Assembly: GCF_002007115.1 (NCBI RefSeq)
Contig: NZ_MVAD01000001.1
Location: 434,001 to 498,000, forward strand
Length of the DNA: 64,000 nucleotides
Direction: 5' to 3'
Source of the DNA: Massilia sp. KIM
GTDB lineage: Bacteria; Pseudomonadota; Gammaproteobacteria; Burkholderiales; Burkholderiaceae_D
Made by a program: the position numbers and the translations under genes. Below the pieces are notes generated by a model. That model searched no databases and was not told the origin of the DNA. It saw only the letters and a list, made by a program, of their open reading frames with translations. Shown piece after piece: positions 41,629-51,943 of this stretch (position 1 is the first letter of the stretch; each line of letters opens with the position of its first letter).

Positions 41629-42135
41629 TCAGCGCGCCACCGACTGCTTGGCCTTGGCGAACACCGGCCCCCACAGCGGGTGGCTGTGTTCGCCGGGGCC
41701 GAGGTCGAAACCGGGGTCGAGCCTGAGGGCGCGGTCGAAGGTCTGGCGGCACAGGGCCTGGCGGCCGGTGACGCAATAGCTGAAGGCCGTGTACTTCAGG
41801 GCCGTGACCCGGTTGCGCAGCGAGGCCCCGTTCATGTCGGCCGAGTTGAGACGCTTGATGGCGGCGTTGAACTCCCCGTCGTTGTACAGGTTGATGCCCT
41901 CGCGCAGGGCGAGCTCGTCGCGGTCCGGCTGCGGCGGGCGTTCCGGGCGCAGCACGCGCTCGGCGCGTTCTCCGCGCTCCGGACGCTCGGCGCGCTCGGC
42001 CCGCGGGCGCGATCTTTCCTCGACCCGGGCGGGCGGCCGGTGCGGGTCGCGCTTGCCGAACAGCGGCTCGAGCTGGGCGCAACCCGCCAGGGTGAACAAG
42101 GCCAGCAGGGAAAGCGCGGACAGGGACCGTTTCAC
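41629..42135 (-). CDS. TssQ-type T6SS-associated lipoprotein
   Basis: The 168-residue protein begins at a GTG overlapping the upstream kinase-like gene's stop. It has a lipoprotein signal (LLALFTLAGC), a Pro/Arg/Glu-rich disordered stretch (36-72) and a C-terminal TPR-like region (LREGINLYNDGEFNAAIKRL and RQTFDRALRLDPGFDLGPGE). This matches TssQ-family lipoproteins linked to type VI secretion. No other tss gene is in this window, so a T6SS connection is by family only. Confidence 0.75.
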   Translation of the reverse strand: MKRSLSALSLLALFTLAGCAQLEPLFGKRDPHRPPARVEERSRPRAERAERPERGERAERVLRPERPPQPDRDELALREGINLYNDGEFNAAIKRLNSADMNGASLRNRVTALKYTAFSYCVTGRQALCRQTFDRALRLDPGFDLGPGEHSHPLWGPVFAKAKQSVAR

Positions 42136-43292
42136 TCCATCTCCTCTTCGGTAAAGTCCAGCTCGATCACCGCGGTCTCGCCCTTGACGGAATTGACCGT
42201 GACGGTGTGTTCGGGAAAGCTCGGGTTGATGATGCGGATCGTGTGCTGGCCGGCCGGCAGGGTCAGGCGCTTGAGCGGCGGGCTGACGCCGCGGTTCACG
42301 CCGTTGACCAGGATCGTGCCCCAGGGCTTGACGACCAGCTTGTAGGTCGCGCCCGGCAGGGCCGCCGCCGGCAGCACGGTCACCGAGGTCGGCGGCGCGG
42401 GCTGGTCGGGGGCGGGCTGGCTGGGGGCGGCCGGCGCCGGGGTCACCACGATGCCGGCGCCAGGCGTGGGAGCGCCGGGGCTGGATGCGCCCGGCGCGGC
42501 GGCGTAGCCGGGCGCCGCCTGGCCAGCCGCGGCGCCGGGCGACGGGGCCAGGGCCGGTGCGGCAGCGTCCGCCTCGCCCTCGTCCTGGGGCAGGGCCAGC
42601 ACCAGGGCGTCGCCGGTATTGGTTTCGTGCAGCAGCGCGACCAGGGCCGCCAGGCCGCCCAGCAGCACCGTGGCGGCCAGGGTCAGCAGCAGCCAGCGCT
42701 GCAGGCGCATCGGCTGGCCGCGCGCAGCGACCGGCTCCTCGGGCGGCGCATTGGCCGCCGGCAGGTCGGCGAACTGGGCGAAGGTGGCTTCGACCGTAGA
42801 CTTCATCGAAGGCTGGGCCGGCACGGCGGGCCCGAGCACGACGATGCCCAGCAGGTTGCGCAACTGTTCGATGGTCTGCGGGCGCTCGGCCGGGTCGGGG
42901 GAGAGGCAGCGGTCGACCGCGGTGACGAAGGAATCGCTGTAGTCGCCCAGGGTGCGCCCGCGCAGCGGCGCCGCCGGCTCGCGCTCCAGGGTGATGGCGT
43001 AATGGATGACCTGGGCCAGGTCGTGGACGTCCTGGGCTTCGGTGTCGCCCGGCGCGGTGCCGGCCGTCGGCAGCAGCATCGGGTCGCCCGAGTCGAGCAC
43101 CAGCACGGTGTCGGGGGTGATCGGCCGGTGCGGCATCTGCATCGTGTATTGCAGTTCGAGCGATTGCAAGACCTGACGGAAAATGCGCCGGCACCAAGGC
43201 TCGTTCACCATTTCCTGGTTGTTCTCGACGATTTCGCGAACCGTGCGGCCGTCGGTCTGCTGCTGTGGCGTACTCAGTGTGCTCGTCATCAT
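42132..43292 (-). CDS. Kinase-like (apparently catalytically incomplete) membrane protein with a C-terminal PEGA-like domain
   Basis: The 386-residue protein looks like only the C-lobe of a Ser/Thr kinase. HRPITPD (about 55-61) takes the place of the HRD motif and lacks its Asp, no N-lobe VAIK lysine is present, and DVHDLAQVIHYAI and CLSPDPAERP match helices F and I. A transmembrane helix at about 199-221 follows, then a Pro/Ala-rich linker. A PEGA-like beta domain follows at about 310-380 (TILVNGVNRGVSPPLKRLTL). It is coupled to the TssQ-like gene, and similar kinase-like proteins occur beside TssQ. It may be a pseudokinase. Confidence 0.7.
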   Translation of the reverse strand: MMTSTLSTPQQQTDGRTVREIVENNQEMVNEPWCRRIFRQVLQSLELQYTMQMPHRPITPDTVLVLDSGDPMLLPTAGTAPGDTEAQDVHDLAQVIHYAITLEREPAAPLRGRTLGDYSDSFVTAVDRCLSPDPAERPQTIEQLRNLLGIVVLGPAVPAQPSMKSTVEATFAQFADLPAANAPPEEPVAARGQPMRLQRWLLLTLAATVLLGGLAALVALLHETNTGDALVLALPQDEGEADAAAPALAPSPGAAAGQAAPGYAAAPGASSPGAPTPGAGIVVTPAPAAPSQPAPDQPAPPTSVTVLPAAALPGATYKLVVKPWGTILVNGVNRGVSPPLKRLTLPAGQHTIRIINPSFPEHTVTVNSVKGETAVIELDFTEEEME

Positions 43293-43416
43293 GGCAATAT
43301 GCCGGGCCGTTGCACGGACTGCGCCGGGCCGGACCGGTCAGGTCTGGTTTTGTTGCAAATAATGCCAGAACTGCCGCGATGATGCCTTCGTCAACCGTGC
43401 GCGACGGTTACATTTG

Positions 43417-44832
<1,416 letters not shown>

Positions 44833-44863
44833 GGGCGGGCTCCAGGGTGGGCCGCCGCGGGGC

Positions 44864-45106
44864 CTACGGCGCGCCCGGCGCTTCCGGTTCCCAGATGGGC
44901 AGGCCGGTCAGGTCGAGCTTGTCGTCGCGGCGCCAGACGGGCAGGCCGGTGGTGTCGGTTTCTTCGAGCAGGCCGAGCTGCTCCTGCTTGAGTGTAGTAC
45001 GGCGGGGACGCGGGCCGACGCGCTTGGTCTCGACAACGGGAACCAGGGGAGCGGCCGGCTCGAAGCCCGGCAGGTCGAAGGTTGCGTTGTCTTTCTTGTC
45101 TCTCAT
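44864..45106 (-). CDS. Small hypothetical protein, 80 residues
   Basis: The protein is charged and Pro-rich, with a twofold echo: LLEETDTTGLPVWRRDD and then LDLTGLPIWEPE, so two TGLP(V/I)W motifs 15 residues apart. It lies between the tRNA and dbpA on the same strand. No family is recognised. Confidence 0.55.
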   Translation of the reverse strand: MRDKKDNATFDLPGFEPAAPLVPVVETKRVGPRPRRTTLKQEQLGLLEETDTTGLPVWRRDDKLDLTGLPIWEPEAPGAP

Positions 45107-45121
45107 CTGCCTTTGCTGCCG

Positions 45122-45156
45122 CAGAAAACAAAAGCCCGGCTCGCTGAGTCGGGCTT
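45122..45156 (-). terminator. Terminator after the initiator tRNA
   Basis: On the minus strand AAGCCCG, a loop and CGGGCTT form a stem followed by TTGTTTT, 14 bases beyond the tRNA CCA end. It is a plausible intrinsic terminator. Confidence 0.7.
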
Positions 45157-45170
45157 GTGTATCGATATTC

Positions 45171-45247
45171 TGGTTGCGGGGACAGGATTTGAACCTGTGA
45201 CCTTCGGGTTATGAGCCCGACGAGCTGCCAGACTGCTCCACCCCGCG
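45171..45247 (-). tRNA. tRNA-fMet (initiator), anticodon CAT
   Basis: The minus strand gives a 77-base tRNA with CCA encoded. The features of an initiator are present: an unpaired C1:A72 at the acceptor end, three consecutive G:C pairs in the anticodon stem (GGG CTCATAA CCC) and the GGTTCAAATCC T-arm. The tRNA is near-identical to known bacterial initiator tRNAs. Confidence 0.96.
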
Positions 45248-45327
45248 TCTGAGAACGATAGTATAGCGCGTATGGCTGGAACATGCAATCCGGGCCATGG
45301 GCAAGCCGCCCGCGCTCATGCTCCTGC

Positions 45328-46461
45328 TCATGCAGCGCGCAGGCGCCACAGCGAGGTCACTTCCCTGGCGCGCGCCGCATGCAGCGGATCGTCCGGGTCG
45401 CTGGCCTTGCCGTGCACGGGGCGGGTGTCGTGGCGCGCGGCCACCGCCAGGCCGGCGTCGGCGATCCAGCCCAGCAGCTGCTCGCGGCTGCGCAGGCCGA
45501 GGTGCTCGGCCAGGTCGGACAGGATCAGCCAGCCTTCGCCGCCCGTTTCCAGGTGGGCGGCGAGGCCTGCCAGGAAACCCTTGAGCATGCGGCTGTCCGG
45601 ATCGTAGATCGCGTATTCGATGGCCGAGCTGGGCTTGCCCGGCAGCCAGGGCGGATTGCACACCACCAGCGGCGCGCGGCCCGGGGGAAACAGGTCGGCC
45701 TGGATCACCTCGACCTGGGGCCCGAGGCCCAGGCGCGCGATGTTCTCGCGCGCGCAGCCGAGCGCGCGCACGTCCATGTCGGTGGCGGTCACGCGCAGGC
45801 CGCGCCGCGCCAGCACCGCCGACAGCACGCCGGTGCCGGCGCCGATGTCGAAGGCCTCCTTGGCCCCGGCGGGCAGGGGCGCCTGGGCCACCAGCTCGAC
45901 GTATTCGCCGCGCACCGGCGAGAACACCCCGTACCAGGGATGGATGCGCTCGTCGAGGGCCGGGATCGGCACGCCCTTGCGGCGCCATTCGTGGGCCCCG
46001 ATCACGCCCAGCAGCTCGCGCAGCGAGGCCACGTAGGCTTCGTCGGCCACGCCGTAGGCTTCCAGGCAGGCCAGGCGGGCGTCGGGTGCGCGCCGCAGGG
46101 GAATGGCGTGGTCGGCCTCGAAGGGAATCAGGAGCATCGCCAGCGTGCGCGCCCGCTGCAGCTGGGACAGGCGGTGGCGGTGGAAGGCCTCGGCCGGCGT
46201 GGCCGGCGGCTTCGACTTGGCGCGGCGCGCGCGCTCGCTCTTGTGTTCGATCCGGCGCACCAGGGCTTGCAGGAGCTGGCGCGCGTTCTGGTAGTCGCCG
46301 CGCCAGAGCAGGGCGGTGCCGTCCAGCGCCAGGCGGTAGGCGGTGTCGGCGTTCATGGTGTCGTCGGCGATCACCACTTTCTTCGGCGCCGGCCAGCCGC
46401 TCTCGGAACGCCAGCGCGCCGAGCGCTCCTGGCCGCCTTCAGTCCATGCGATGCGTTCCAT
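45328..46461 (-). CDS. SAM-dependent methyltransferase with NPPW motif
   Basis: The 377-residue protein has an uncharacterised N-terminal helical half (1-200). A class I methyltransferase domain follows with motif I FDIGAGTGVLSAVLA, acidic TATDMDVRALG and catalytic motif VVCNPPWLPGKP. NPPY/W motifs mark enzymes that methylate amide or exocyclic nitrogens, such as PrmC-type glutamine or RsmC/RlmG-type guanine methyltransferases. The exact substrate is unclear. Its ATG overlaps the stop of the small cysteine protein gene upstream. Confidence 0.8.
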   Translation of the reverse strand: MERIAWTEGGQERSARWRSESGWPAPKKVVIADDTMNADTAYRLALDGTALLWRGDYQNARQLLQALVRRIEHKSERARRAKSKPPATPAEAFHRHRLSQLQRARTLAMLLIPFEADHAIPLRRAPDARLACLEAYGVADEAYVASLRELLGVIGAHEWRRKGVPIPALDERIHPWYGVFSPVRGEYVELVAQAPLPAGAKEAFDIGAGTGVLSAVLARRGLRVTATDMDVRALGCARENIARLGLGPQVEVIQADLFPPGRAPLVVCNPPWLPGKPSSAIEYAIYDPDSRMLKGFLAGLAAHLETGGEGWLILSDLAEHLGLRSREQLLGWIADAGLAVAARHDTRPVHGKASDPDDPLHAARAREVTSLWRLRAA

Positions 46462-46670
46462 CAGTGATGGTGGTGCCAGTGGGCGTCGTTCGATTCGAGG
46501 AAGGACTTCACCGCGTCCGGGCTGCCGGTGGCGTGGCGCTTGACCTCGCCGCAGTCGCAGATGCCCTGGTAGGGCTGGATGTGCGAGCAGGCGGACACCT
46601 TCTGCAGGAAGACTTTGACCGGCTTGGCGCACTTGGCGCACTTGAACGTGAGGATACGGGCGGGCTTCAT
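46461..46670 (-). CDS. Small protein with a zinc-ribbon pattern and His-rich end
   Basis: The 69 residues contain CAKC (about 11-14) and CSHIQPYQGICDCGE (about 28-43), a likely zinc ribbon, and end WHHHH. The gene overlaps the methyltransferase start by one base, so the two are coupled. No named family is recognised. Confidence 0.6.
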   Translation of the reverse strand: MKPARILTFKCAKCAKPVKVFLQKVSACSHIQPYQGICDCGEVKRHATGSPDAVKSFLESNDAHWHHHH

Positions 46671-46744
46671 GGGGGCGAAAAAGCGAAATGGGACAGGAGC
46701 GGCATTCTACACCCGCCGCCCCCGTCCGCAGCCCGCGCCGATGG

Positions 46745-49700
46745 CTACTCGACGATCACGAGGCTGCTGCCGCCGCCGGCCGGGCGCACCAGCACCTTGG
46801 TGGCGATGCGCTCGGTCATTTCCTGGACGTGGGAAATCACGCCGACCTTGCGGCCCAGCGACTGCAGGGCGTCGAGCGCGTCCATGGCCACGCCCAGGGT
46901 TTCGCTGTCCAGGCTGCCGAAGCCCTCGTCGATGAACAGCGACTCGACCCGCACCCGATTCGAGGAAAGCGAGGCCAGGCCGAGCGCCAGCGCCAGCGAG
47001 ACCAGGAAGGATTCGCCGCCCGACAGCGAATTGACCGAGCGGATCTCGCCGCCCATGTCCTGGTCGCGCACCATCAGCGCCAGCGAGGGCGCGTTGGCAT
47101 AGGTGACGCGCTCCAGGCGGTAGCGCCGCGCCAGCTGGGCCAGGTGGGCGTTGGCATAGCCGAGCAGGACGTCGAGCGTGAACTGCTGGGCGTAGTTGCG
47201 GAACTTCTTGCCGTCGGCCGAGCCGATCAGCTCCGCCAGCTTGCCCCAGCGCTGCTCGACCTCCTGCTGGCGTTCGATCTCGGCCAGGGCCGACCTGGCC
47301 TGCTCGCGGCGCGCGTCGTCCTGGGCCAGTTGCAGGCGCAGGCTGGTGGCCGTGTCGTGGGCGGCGCGGCGTTCCTGGCCCAGGGCCTCGAAGGCCGCCT
47401 GGACCTCTTCCATCGGCTGGCCGCCGGCCGGCGCGCTTTCCAGGTGGGCCTGGCGCTGGGCGCGCCGCTCCCCGAGGACCACGGTGGCGCCGGTCACGGC
47501 GGCCTCGAGCGCGCCAAGGGCGGCGCGCTCCTGGGCCAGCCAGGCGGCGCCCACGTTCAGCAACTGGGCCAGGGCGGCGCCGTCCTCGACCGCGTCCAGG
47601 CCGTCGGCATGGCGCCGGTAGTCCTCGAGCCAGTCGGCCAGGGCGGCGGCGGCCTGGGCCCCGGCCCCGTCCAGCTCGGCAATGCGCTGGGCCAGCTGGC
47701 CGAGGGCGGCGCGGGCGCGCGTCTCGGCCTGGGCCGCCTCGTTGGCCGCGCCCTGGCGCGCGGCCAGGCGTTCGCGCGCGGCGGCCAACGCCGCGCCGAG
47801 CTCGCGTTCCACTTCCAGCGCGGCGCGGCCCTGCCACAAGGCGCCGCGTTCGGCGCGCATGCGCGCCAGTTCGTCCCCGATGCGCTGGCATTCGGCCGCC
47901 ACCTGGGCGCCGCCGCGGTCGATCTGGGCGATGCGCTCCTGGGCCGCGGCGAGTTCGGTGTCCAGCGTGGCGATGGCCGCCGCGCTGCGCGTCTGCAGCC
48001 CGGTCTGCTCGGCCCATTGCGCCGCTTCCAGGGCGCGCGCGGCGCGCCAGGCGGCCGGCTCGCGCCGCCACGCCGCCTGCCAGCCGTCGCCGCAGGCGTC
48101 CGCCAGCACCGGGTCGAGCTCGGCCAGCAGGGTGTCCAGCTGTCCGCTGGCGGCCTCCAGGCGCGCGGACTGGGCTTGCAGGTCGGCGGCCAGGCGCGCG
48201 CTGGTCTCGCGTTCGGCGTCGAGGGCGGCCTGGAGGCGCTGGCGCGCTGCCTGGGCCTTGTCGAGTTCGGCCTGGGCGGCGTCGCGCGCGGCGGCGGCCT
48301 GGCGCATGGCCTGCTCGCCGCGCACGAGCTCCTCGGCGGCCTCGCGCAGGGCGGCGCGCGCGTCGGCGAACCAGGCCTCGCGCTCGGCTTCGGCCGGCGC
48401 CTCAAGGGCGGCGGGATGCTGCTCCCATTCGTCGGCCAGGGCGGCGATGCGCCCGTCCAGCGCGCCTCGCTGCTGGGCCAGGGCCGCCAGGCGCTCGCGC
48501 GCCGAGCCGAGGATCGCGTCCTGGGTGGCCTGCGCGGCGCCATTGGCGCGCACCGCGCCCCGGCAGCGCTCGACCTCGGCGCGCAGGCCGGACAGCATCG
48601 CGTGCAGCTGGGCGTCCTGGTGGCGGTAGGGATGATCAAGGCCGCCGCACACCGGGCAGGGCGCGTCGTCGGCGAGGGCCGCGCGCAACTGCTCCACGCT
48701 GGCCGCGCAGGCCAGTTCGGCAGCCGCCAGCGAGCGCTCGGACTGGGTCATGGCGGCCTCCAGCGCGGGAGCGGCCGCGCCGAGCGCAAGCAGCTCGCGC
48801 TCGGCGGTCGCGCGCGCGGTGTCGGCATGGTCGAGCTCGCGCGCCAGTGCCCCCAGGGAGGCGCGCGCCGCGGCCAGCTCGGTCCAGGTGTGCTGGGCCT
48901 GCAGCAGGCGTTCGCGGCGCTGTTCGAGCTGCTGGCGCTCCCTGGCCAAGGCGGCGCCGTCGAAGCTTTCCAGCGCGGCCGTGGCGGCGGCGCGCGCGGC
49001 TTCCTGCGCGCTCACGCTTTCCAGCGCCCGGGACAGCGCGGCTGCGGCGGCGGTCGCGCGCTCGCCGGCGTCGAGCGCGCCGCGCCGGGTGTGTGCGAGG
49101 GCTTCCTGGCTGCCTTGTAGCCCGGCGGCGGCCTCGCCGGCCTGCACCAGCAGGCGTTCCCAGCGCGGCCACTGGCTCGCCATCGGGGCCAGGCGGGCGT
49201 GCGCGGCCAGCCAGGCATCAGCGCCGTCGCGCGCCTTGCGGGCGCGCTCCAGCTCGTCGGCCTTGGCCTGCAGGCCGGCACGCGCCGCGCGCGCCTCGGC
49301 GCGGGCCGACTCCAGCGCGGCCTGGGCCTGGGCGTGGCCAGGGGCCAGGGTGGCGATGGCGGCGTCCAGGGCCTTGGCGCGGTCCAGCTGGGGGCCGGCC
49401 GCACGCAGGGCTTCCTCGGCCGCGTCGACCTCGACCAGCGCGGCGTCCAGTCCGGCGCCCGCCTGGCGCCGCAGTTCGAGGGCGGCGGCGAGCTCGGCTT
49501 CGAGCTTGGCGGTGGAAGAAGTGGCCGCCTGGCGTTCCCCGTTCAGGCGCTCGAGCTCGGCCAGCAGCGGCCGGGCCGGCTGCACCGCCTCCAGGGTCGC
49601 CAGGCGCCGGCGGCGTTCGCCGGCCGCGTCGCGCGCCGCCGCGGCCTCGGCCAGGGCCTGGGCGGCGGCTTCCTCGCCGCGTTCCAGCTTGGCGGCTTCC

Positions 49701-50494
49701 TGGTGCCAGCGCAGTTGCTGCTCCAGCAGCGCCTGGCGCGCTTCCAGCGCCTGCAGGGCCAGGTCGGCGCTTGCGCTCTCGGCTTCCAGGGTGGCGCGCG
49801 CCTCCGGCGCCAGCGGGGCCTGGTTGGCCAGTTGCGCGCTCAGCATCTGGGTGCGCGCCTGCTCGGCGCGGTAGCGCTCGAAGGCGCGGCGCGAGATGTC
49901 GCTGTAGATGGTGGTGCCGGTGAGGGTTTCGAGCAGTTCGCCGCGTTCGTTCTCGTCGGTTTTCAGGAAGGCCGAGAACTCGTTCTGGGCCAGCAGCACG
50001 GCGCGCGTGAACTGCTCGAAGGACAGGCCGATGCGCTGCGCGATCTCGGCCGCGACCTCGGTCTTGGTGCCGCCGATGGCGACCAGGTCGGGCAGGCGGT
50101 GCAGGCTCATCTTGGAAGGCTGGAGGGCGCCGCCCGGCTTGCCGTAGGCGCGCCGCACGCTCCAGCGCGCCCGGTAACGGCCCTCGTCGCTGCCGACGAA
50201 ATCGACTTCCGACCAGGCCTCGGCCGCGCCGCGCCGCAGCAGGGTGCGCGGATCGAGGGCCGAGACGGTGTCGCCGCCCACGTCGGGCAACTGGCTGCCG
50301 GCGCGCTTGAGCAGGCGCGGGGTGGCGTCGTACAGGGCCAGGCAGAGGGCGTCGAGCAGGGTGCTCTTGCCCGCCCCGGTGGGGCCGCTGATGGCGAACA
50401 GGCCGCTCGAAGCGAGCGGCTCGGCCTCGAAATCGACCGTGAATTCGGCGGCCAGCGAGGCCAGGTTCTTGCCGCTGATGCGCAGGATCCTCAT
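46745..50494 (-). CDS. sbcC: Exonuclease subunit SbcC (Rad50-like ATPase)
   Basis: The start ATG overlaps the sbcD stop (ATGA) and gives 1,249 residues. The SMC-like ATPase shows Walker A GPTGAGKST at 37-45, two long coiled-coil arms rich in Ala/Glu/Arg, the zinc hook CPVCGG at 613-618, and C-terminal signature SLSGGESFLVSLALALGLAS and Walker B LFIDEGFGSLD. SbcCD cleaves DNA hairpins and removes protein-blocked ends. It is unusually Ala-rich in the arms, typical for a high-GC host. Confidence 0.96.
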   Translation of the reverse strand: MRILRISGKNLASLAAEFTVDFEAEPLASSGLFAISGPTGAGKSTLLDALCLALYDATPRLLKRAGSQLPDVGGDTVSALDPRTLLRRGAAEAWSEVDFVGSDEGRYRARWSVRRAYGKPGGALQPSKMSLHRLPDLVAIGGTKTEVAAEIAQRIGLSFEQFTRAVLLAQNEFSAFLKTDENERGELLETLTGTTIYSDISRRAFERYRAEQARTQMLSAQLANQAPLAPEARATLEAESASADLALQALEARQALLEQQLRWHQEAAKLERGEEAAAQALAEAAAARDAAGERRRRLATLEAVQPARPLLAELERLNGERQAATSSTAKLEAELAAALELRRQAGAGLDAALVEVDAAEEALRAAGPQLDRAKALDAAIATLAPGHAQAQAALESARAEARAARAGLQAKADELERARKARDGADAWLAAHARLAPMASQWPRWERLLVQAGEAAAGLQGSQEALAHTRRGALDAGERATAAAAALSRALESVSAQEAARAAATAALESFDGAALARERQQLEQRRERLLQAQHTWTELAAARASLGALARELDHADTARATAERELLALGAAAPALEAAMTQSERSLAAAELACAASVEQLRAALADDAPCPVCGGLDHPYRHQDAQLHAMLSGLRAEVERCRGAVRANGAAQATQDAILGSARERLAALAQQRGALDGRIAALADEWEQHPAALEAPAEAEREAWFADARAALREAAEELVRGEQAMRQAAAARDAAQAELDKAQAARQRLQAALDAERETSARLAADLQAQSARLEAASGQLDTLLAELDPVLADACGDGWQAAWRREPAAWRAARALEAAQWAEQTGLQTRSAAAIATLDTELAAAQERIAQIDRGGAQVAAECQRIGDELARMRAERGALWQGRAALEVERELGAALAAARERLAARQGAANEAAQAETRARAALGQLAQRIAELDGAGAQAAAALADWLEDYRRHADGLDAVEDGAALAQLLNVGAAWLAQERAALGALEAAVTGATVVLGERRAQRQAHLESAPAGGQPMEEVQAAFEALGQERRAAHDTATSLRLQLAQDDARREQARSALAEIERQQEVEQRWGKLAELIGSADGKKFRNYAQQFTLDVLLGYANAHLAQLARRYRLERVTYANAPSLALMVRDQDMGGEIRSVNSLSGGESFLVSLALALGLASLSSNRVRVESLFIDEGFGSLDSETLGVAMDALDALQSLGRKVGVISHVQEMTERIATKVLVRPAGGGSSLVIVE

Positions 50495-51813
50495 GCCGCG
50501 CCCCCGTCCAGGGCGTGCGCCAGTTCGGCGAAGGCGGCCAGCTGGTCGGGCGGAGCGTCGGCGCCGTAGCGCTGCTGCCACAGGCGGCGGAAAATGTCGT
50601 CCGGCTGCAGGCGCGCGAGCTGGTCGAGGCTCAGGGCCTGTTCGGTCTCGCTCACGAGGGTCAGCTTGCGGGTCGGTTCGATCTTGGCCAGGCGCACCGG
50701 CTTGCCCTGGAGCGCGGCTTCGACGCGGGCGCGCAGGCCGGGTTCGGGGCCGTCCAGCAGCACCCGCACCTCGAGGTAGGGATGGGCCTGGGGCGGCAAG
50801 TCCTCGAGTTCGAGCGCTTCCAGCGCGCCCAGGACTTCGTCGAGCGGGGCCGGAGTGGCGGGCACGCGCAGCAGCTGGACCGCGCGCGGCACCGGGATGG
50901 CGGTGATCGAAGCGGCCTTGCAGCCGTCCAGCTCCACGCACACCACCTGGTGCTGGTAGCCGACTTCCGAGAAGGACAGGGGCAGCGGGCTGCCGCTGTA
51001 GCGCACGTGCTCCTGCCTGCCCACGCGCTGGGCCAAGTGCAGGTGGCCCAGGGCCACGTAGGCCAGTTCGGGGTCGAACATGCTGGCCGGGAGCGCCTCG
51101 GTGCCGCCGATCACGATGCGGCGCTCGGAATCCTGGGAAGACTGGCCGTCCACCATGTGGCAGTGGCCCATGGCGACGATGGCCTGGCCCGCTTCGCAGC
51201 GCTGCCTGGCCAGCGCATGGGCCTGGCGGTAGAGCAGGGTGCTGCCGTACAGGTAGGGGTCGAGCGGCTCGCTCTTGGGCTCGCCCTCAGGCGTGGGTGC
51301 CGGCTCGCCCTCGGGCTGGTCGTCGGGGGCTTCGTCCTTGTCCTGCTCCCGGCTCGACGTCCGCGGCACGTCGCCCGGGCGCAGGAAGGGTACGGCCAGG
51401 CACCAGGCGCGCACCGCGCCGCTGCGGTCGCGCAGCGGAACCAGCAGGCGCTCCATGTCGATCTCGCCGTCGGCGCGGCGCAGCACGTTGCCTATCACGA
51501 TCGTGCCATGGGCCTCCAGCAGCGGGGTCGGCGCTTCCAGCCGGCCCGGCGAATCGTGGTTGCCGGCGATGACCACCACCTGCAGGTGGGGAACCGCCGC
51601 CTTGGCGCGCTGCAGGAAACGGTAGAACTGGCGGTGGGCGAGGGCGGAGGGGTTGGCGTTGTCGAACACGTCGCCCGCGATCAGGAGCGCGTCGATGCGC
51701 TCGGCCACCAGGGTATCGACCAGCCAGTCGAGGAAGCACTGGTGTTCGTAGATCCGGTCGTAATTGTGCAGGGTCTGGCCGAGGTGCCAGTCGGAGGTGT
51801 GCAACAGCCGCAT
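50491..51813 (-). CDS. sbcD: Exonuclease subunit SbcD (Mre11-like nuclease)
   Basis: The 440-residue protein has the metallophosphoesterase motifs: MRLLHTSDWHLGQTL, AGDVFDNANPS, VIAGNHDSPGR, MGHCHMVDG and ALGHLH. The second and third carry the metal-binding Asp/His/Asn. It works with SbcC encoded by the next, overlapping gene. A GGAG-like site precedes the chosen ATG; a longer reading adds an unlikely Arg-rich stretch. Confidence 0.95.
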   Translation of the reverse strand: MRLLHTSDWHLGQTLHNYDRIYEHQCFLDWLVDTLVAERIDALLIAGDVFDNANPSALAHRQFYRFLQRAKAAVPHLQVVVIAGNHDSPGRLEAPTPLLEAHGTIVIGNVLRRADGEIDMERLLVPLRDRSGAVRAWCLAVPFLRPGDVPRTSSREQDKDEAPDDQPEGEPAPTPEGEPKSEPLDPYLYGSTLLYRQAHALARQRCEAGQAIVAMGHCHMVDGQSSQDSERRIVIGGTEALPASMFDPELAYVALGHLHLAQRVGRQEHVRYSGSPLPLSFSEVGYQHQVVCVELDGCKAASITAIPVPRAVQLLRVPATPAPLDEVLGALEALELEDLPPQAHPYLEVRVLLDGPEPGLRARVEAALQGKPVRLAKIEPTRKLTLVSETEQALSLDQLARLQPDDIFRRLWQQRYGADAPPDQLAAFAELAHALDGGAA

Positions 51814-51943
51814 GGAAGGTATAGGTTGGGCAAAGTCTGGTCGGCGCCAACTATAACGCAGCGCGGCCGCGCGGCCCAAGGCGCGCGCCAAAAAAACGCG
51901 CGTGCGCCGCCCGGTGTTGCCGAAACCTTACTACAATGTGCGG

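Noticed and set aside
45171..45247. tRNA considered as a phage attachment site
   Set aside because: It is 11 kb from the prophage, is intact, and the phage encodes a DDE transposase rather than a tRNA-targeting integrase.
46688..49120. 810-residue plus-strand frame opposite sbcC
   Set aside because: This is an antisense shadow of a very Ala-rich gene; sbcC has all its motifs on the other strand.
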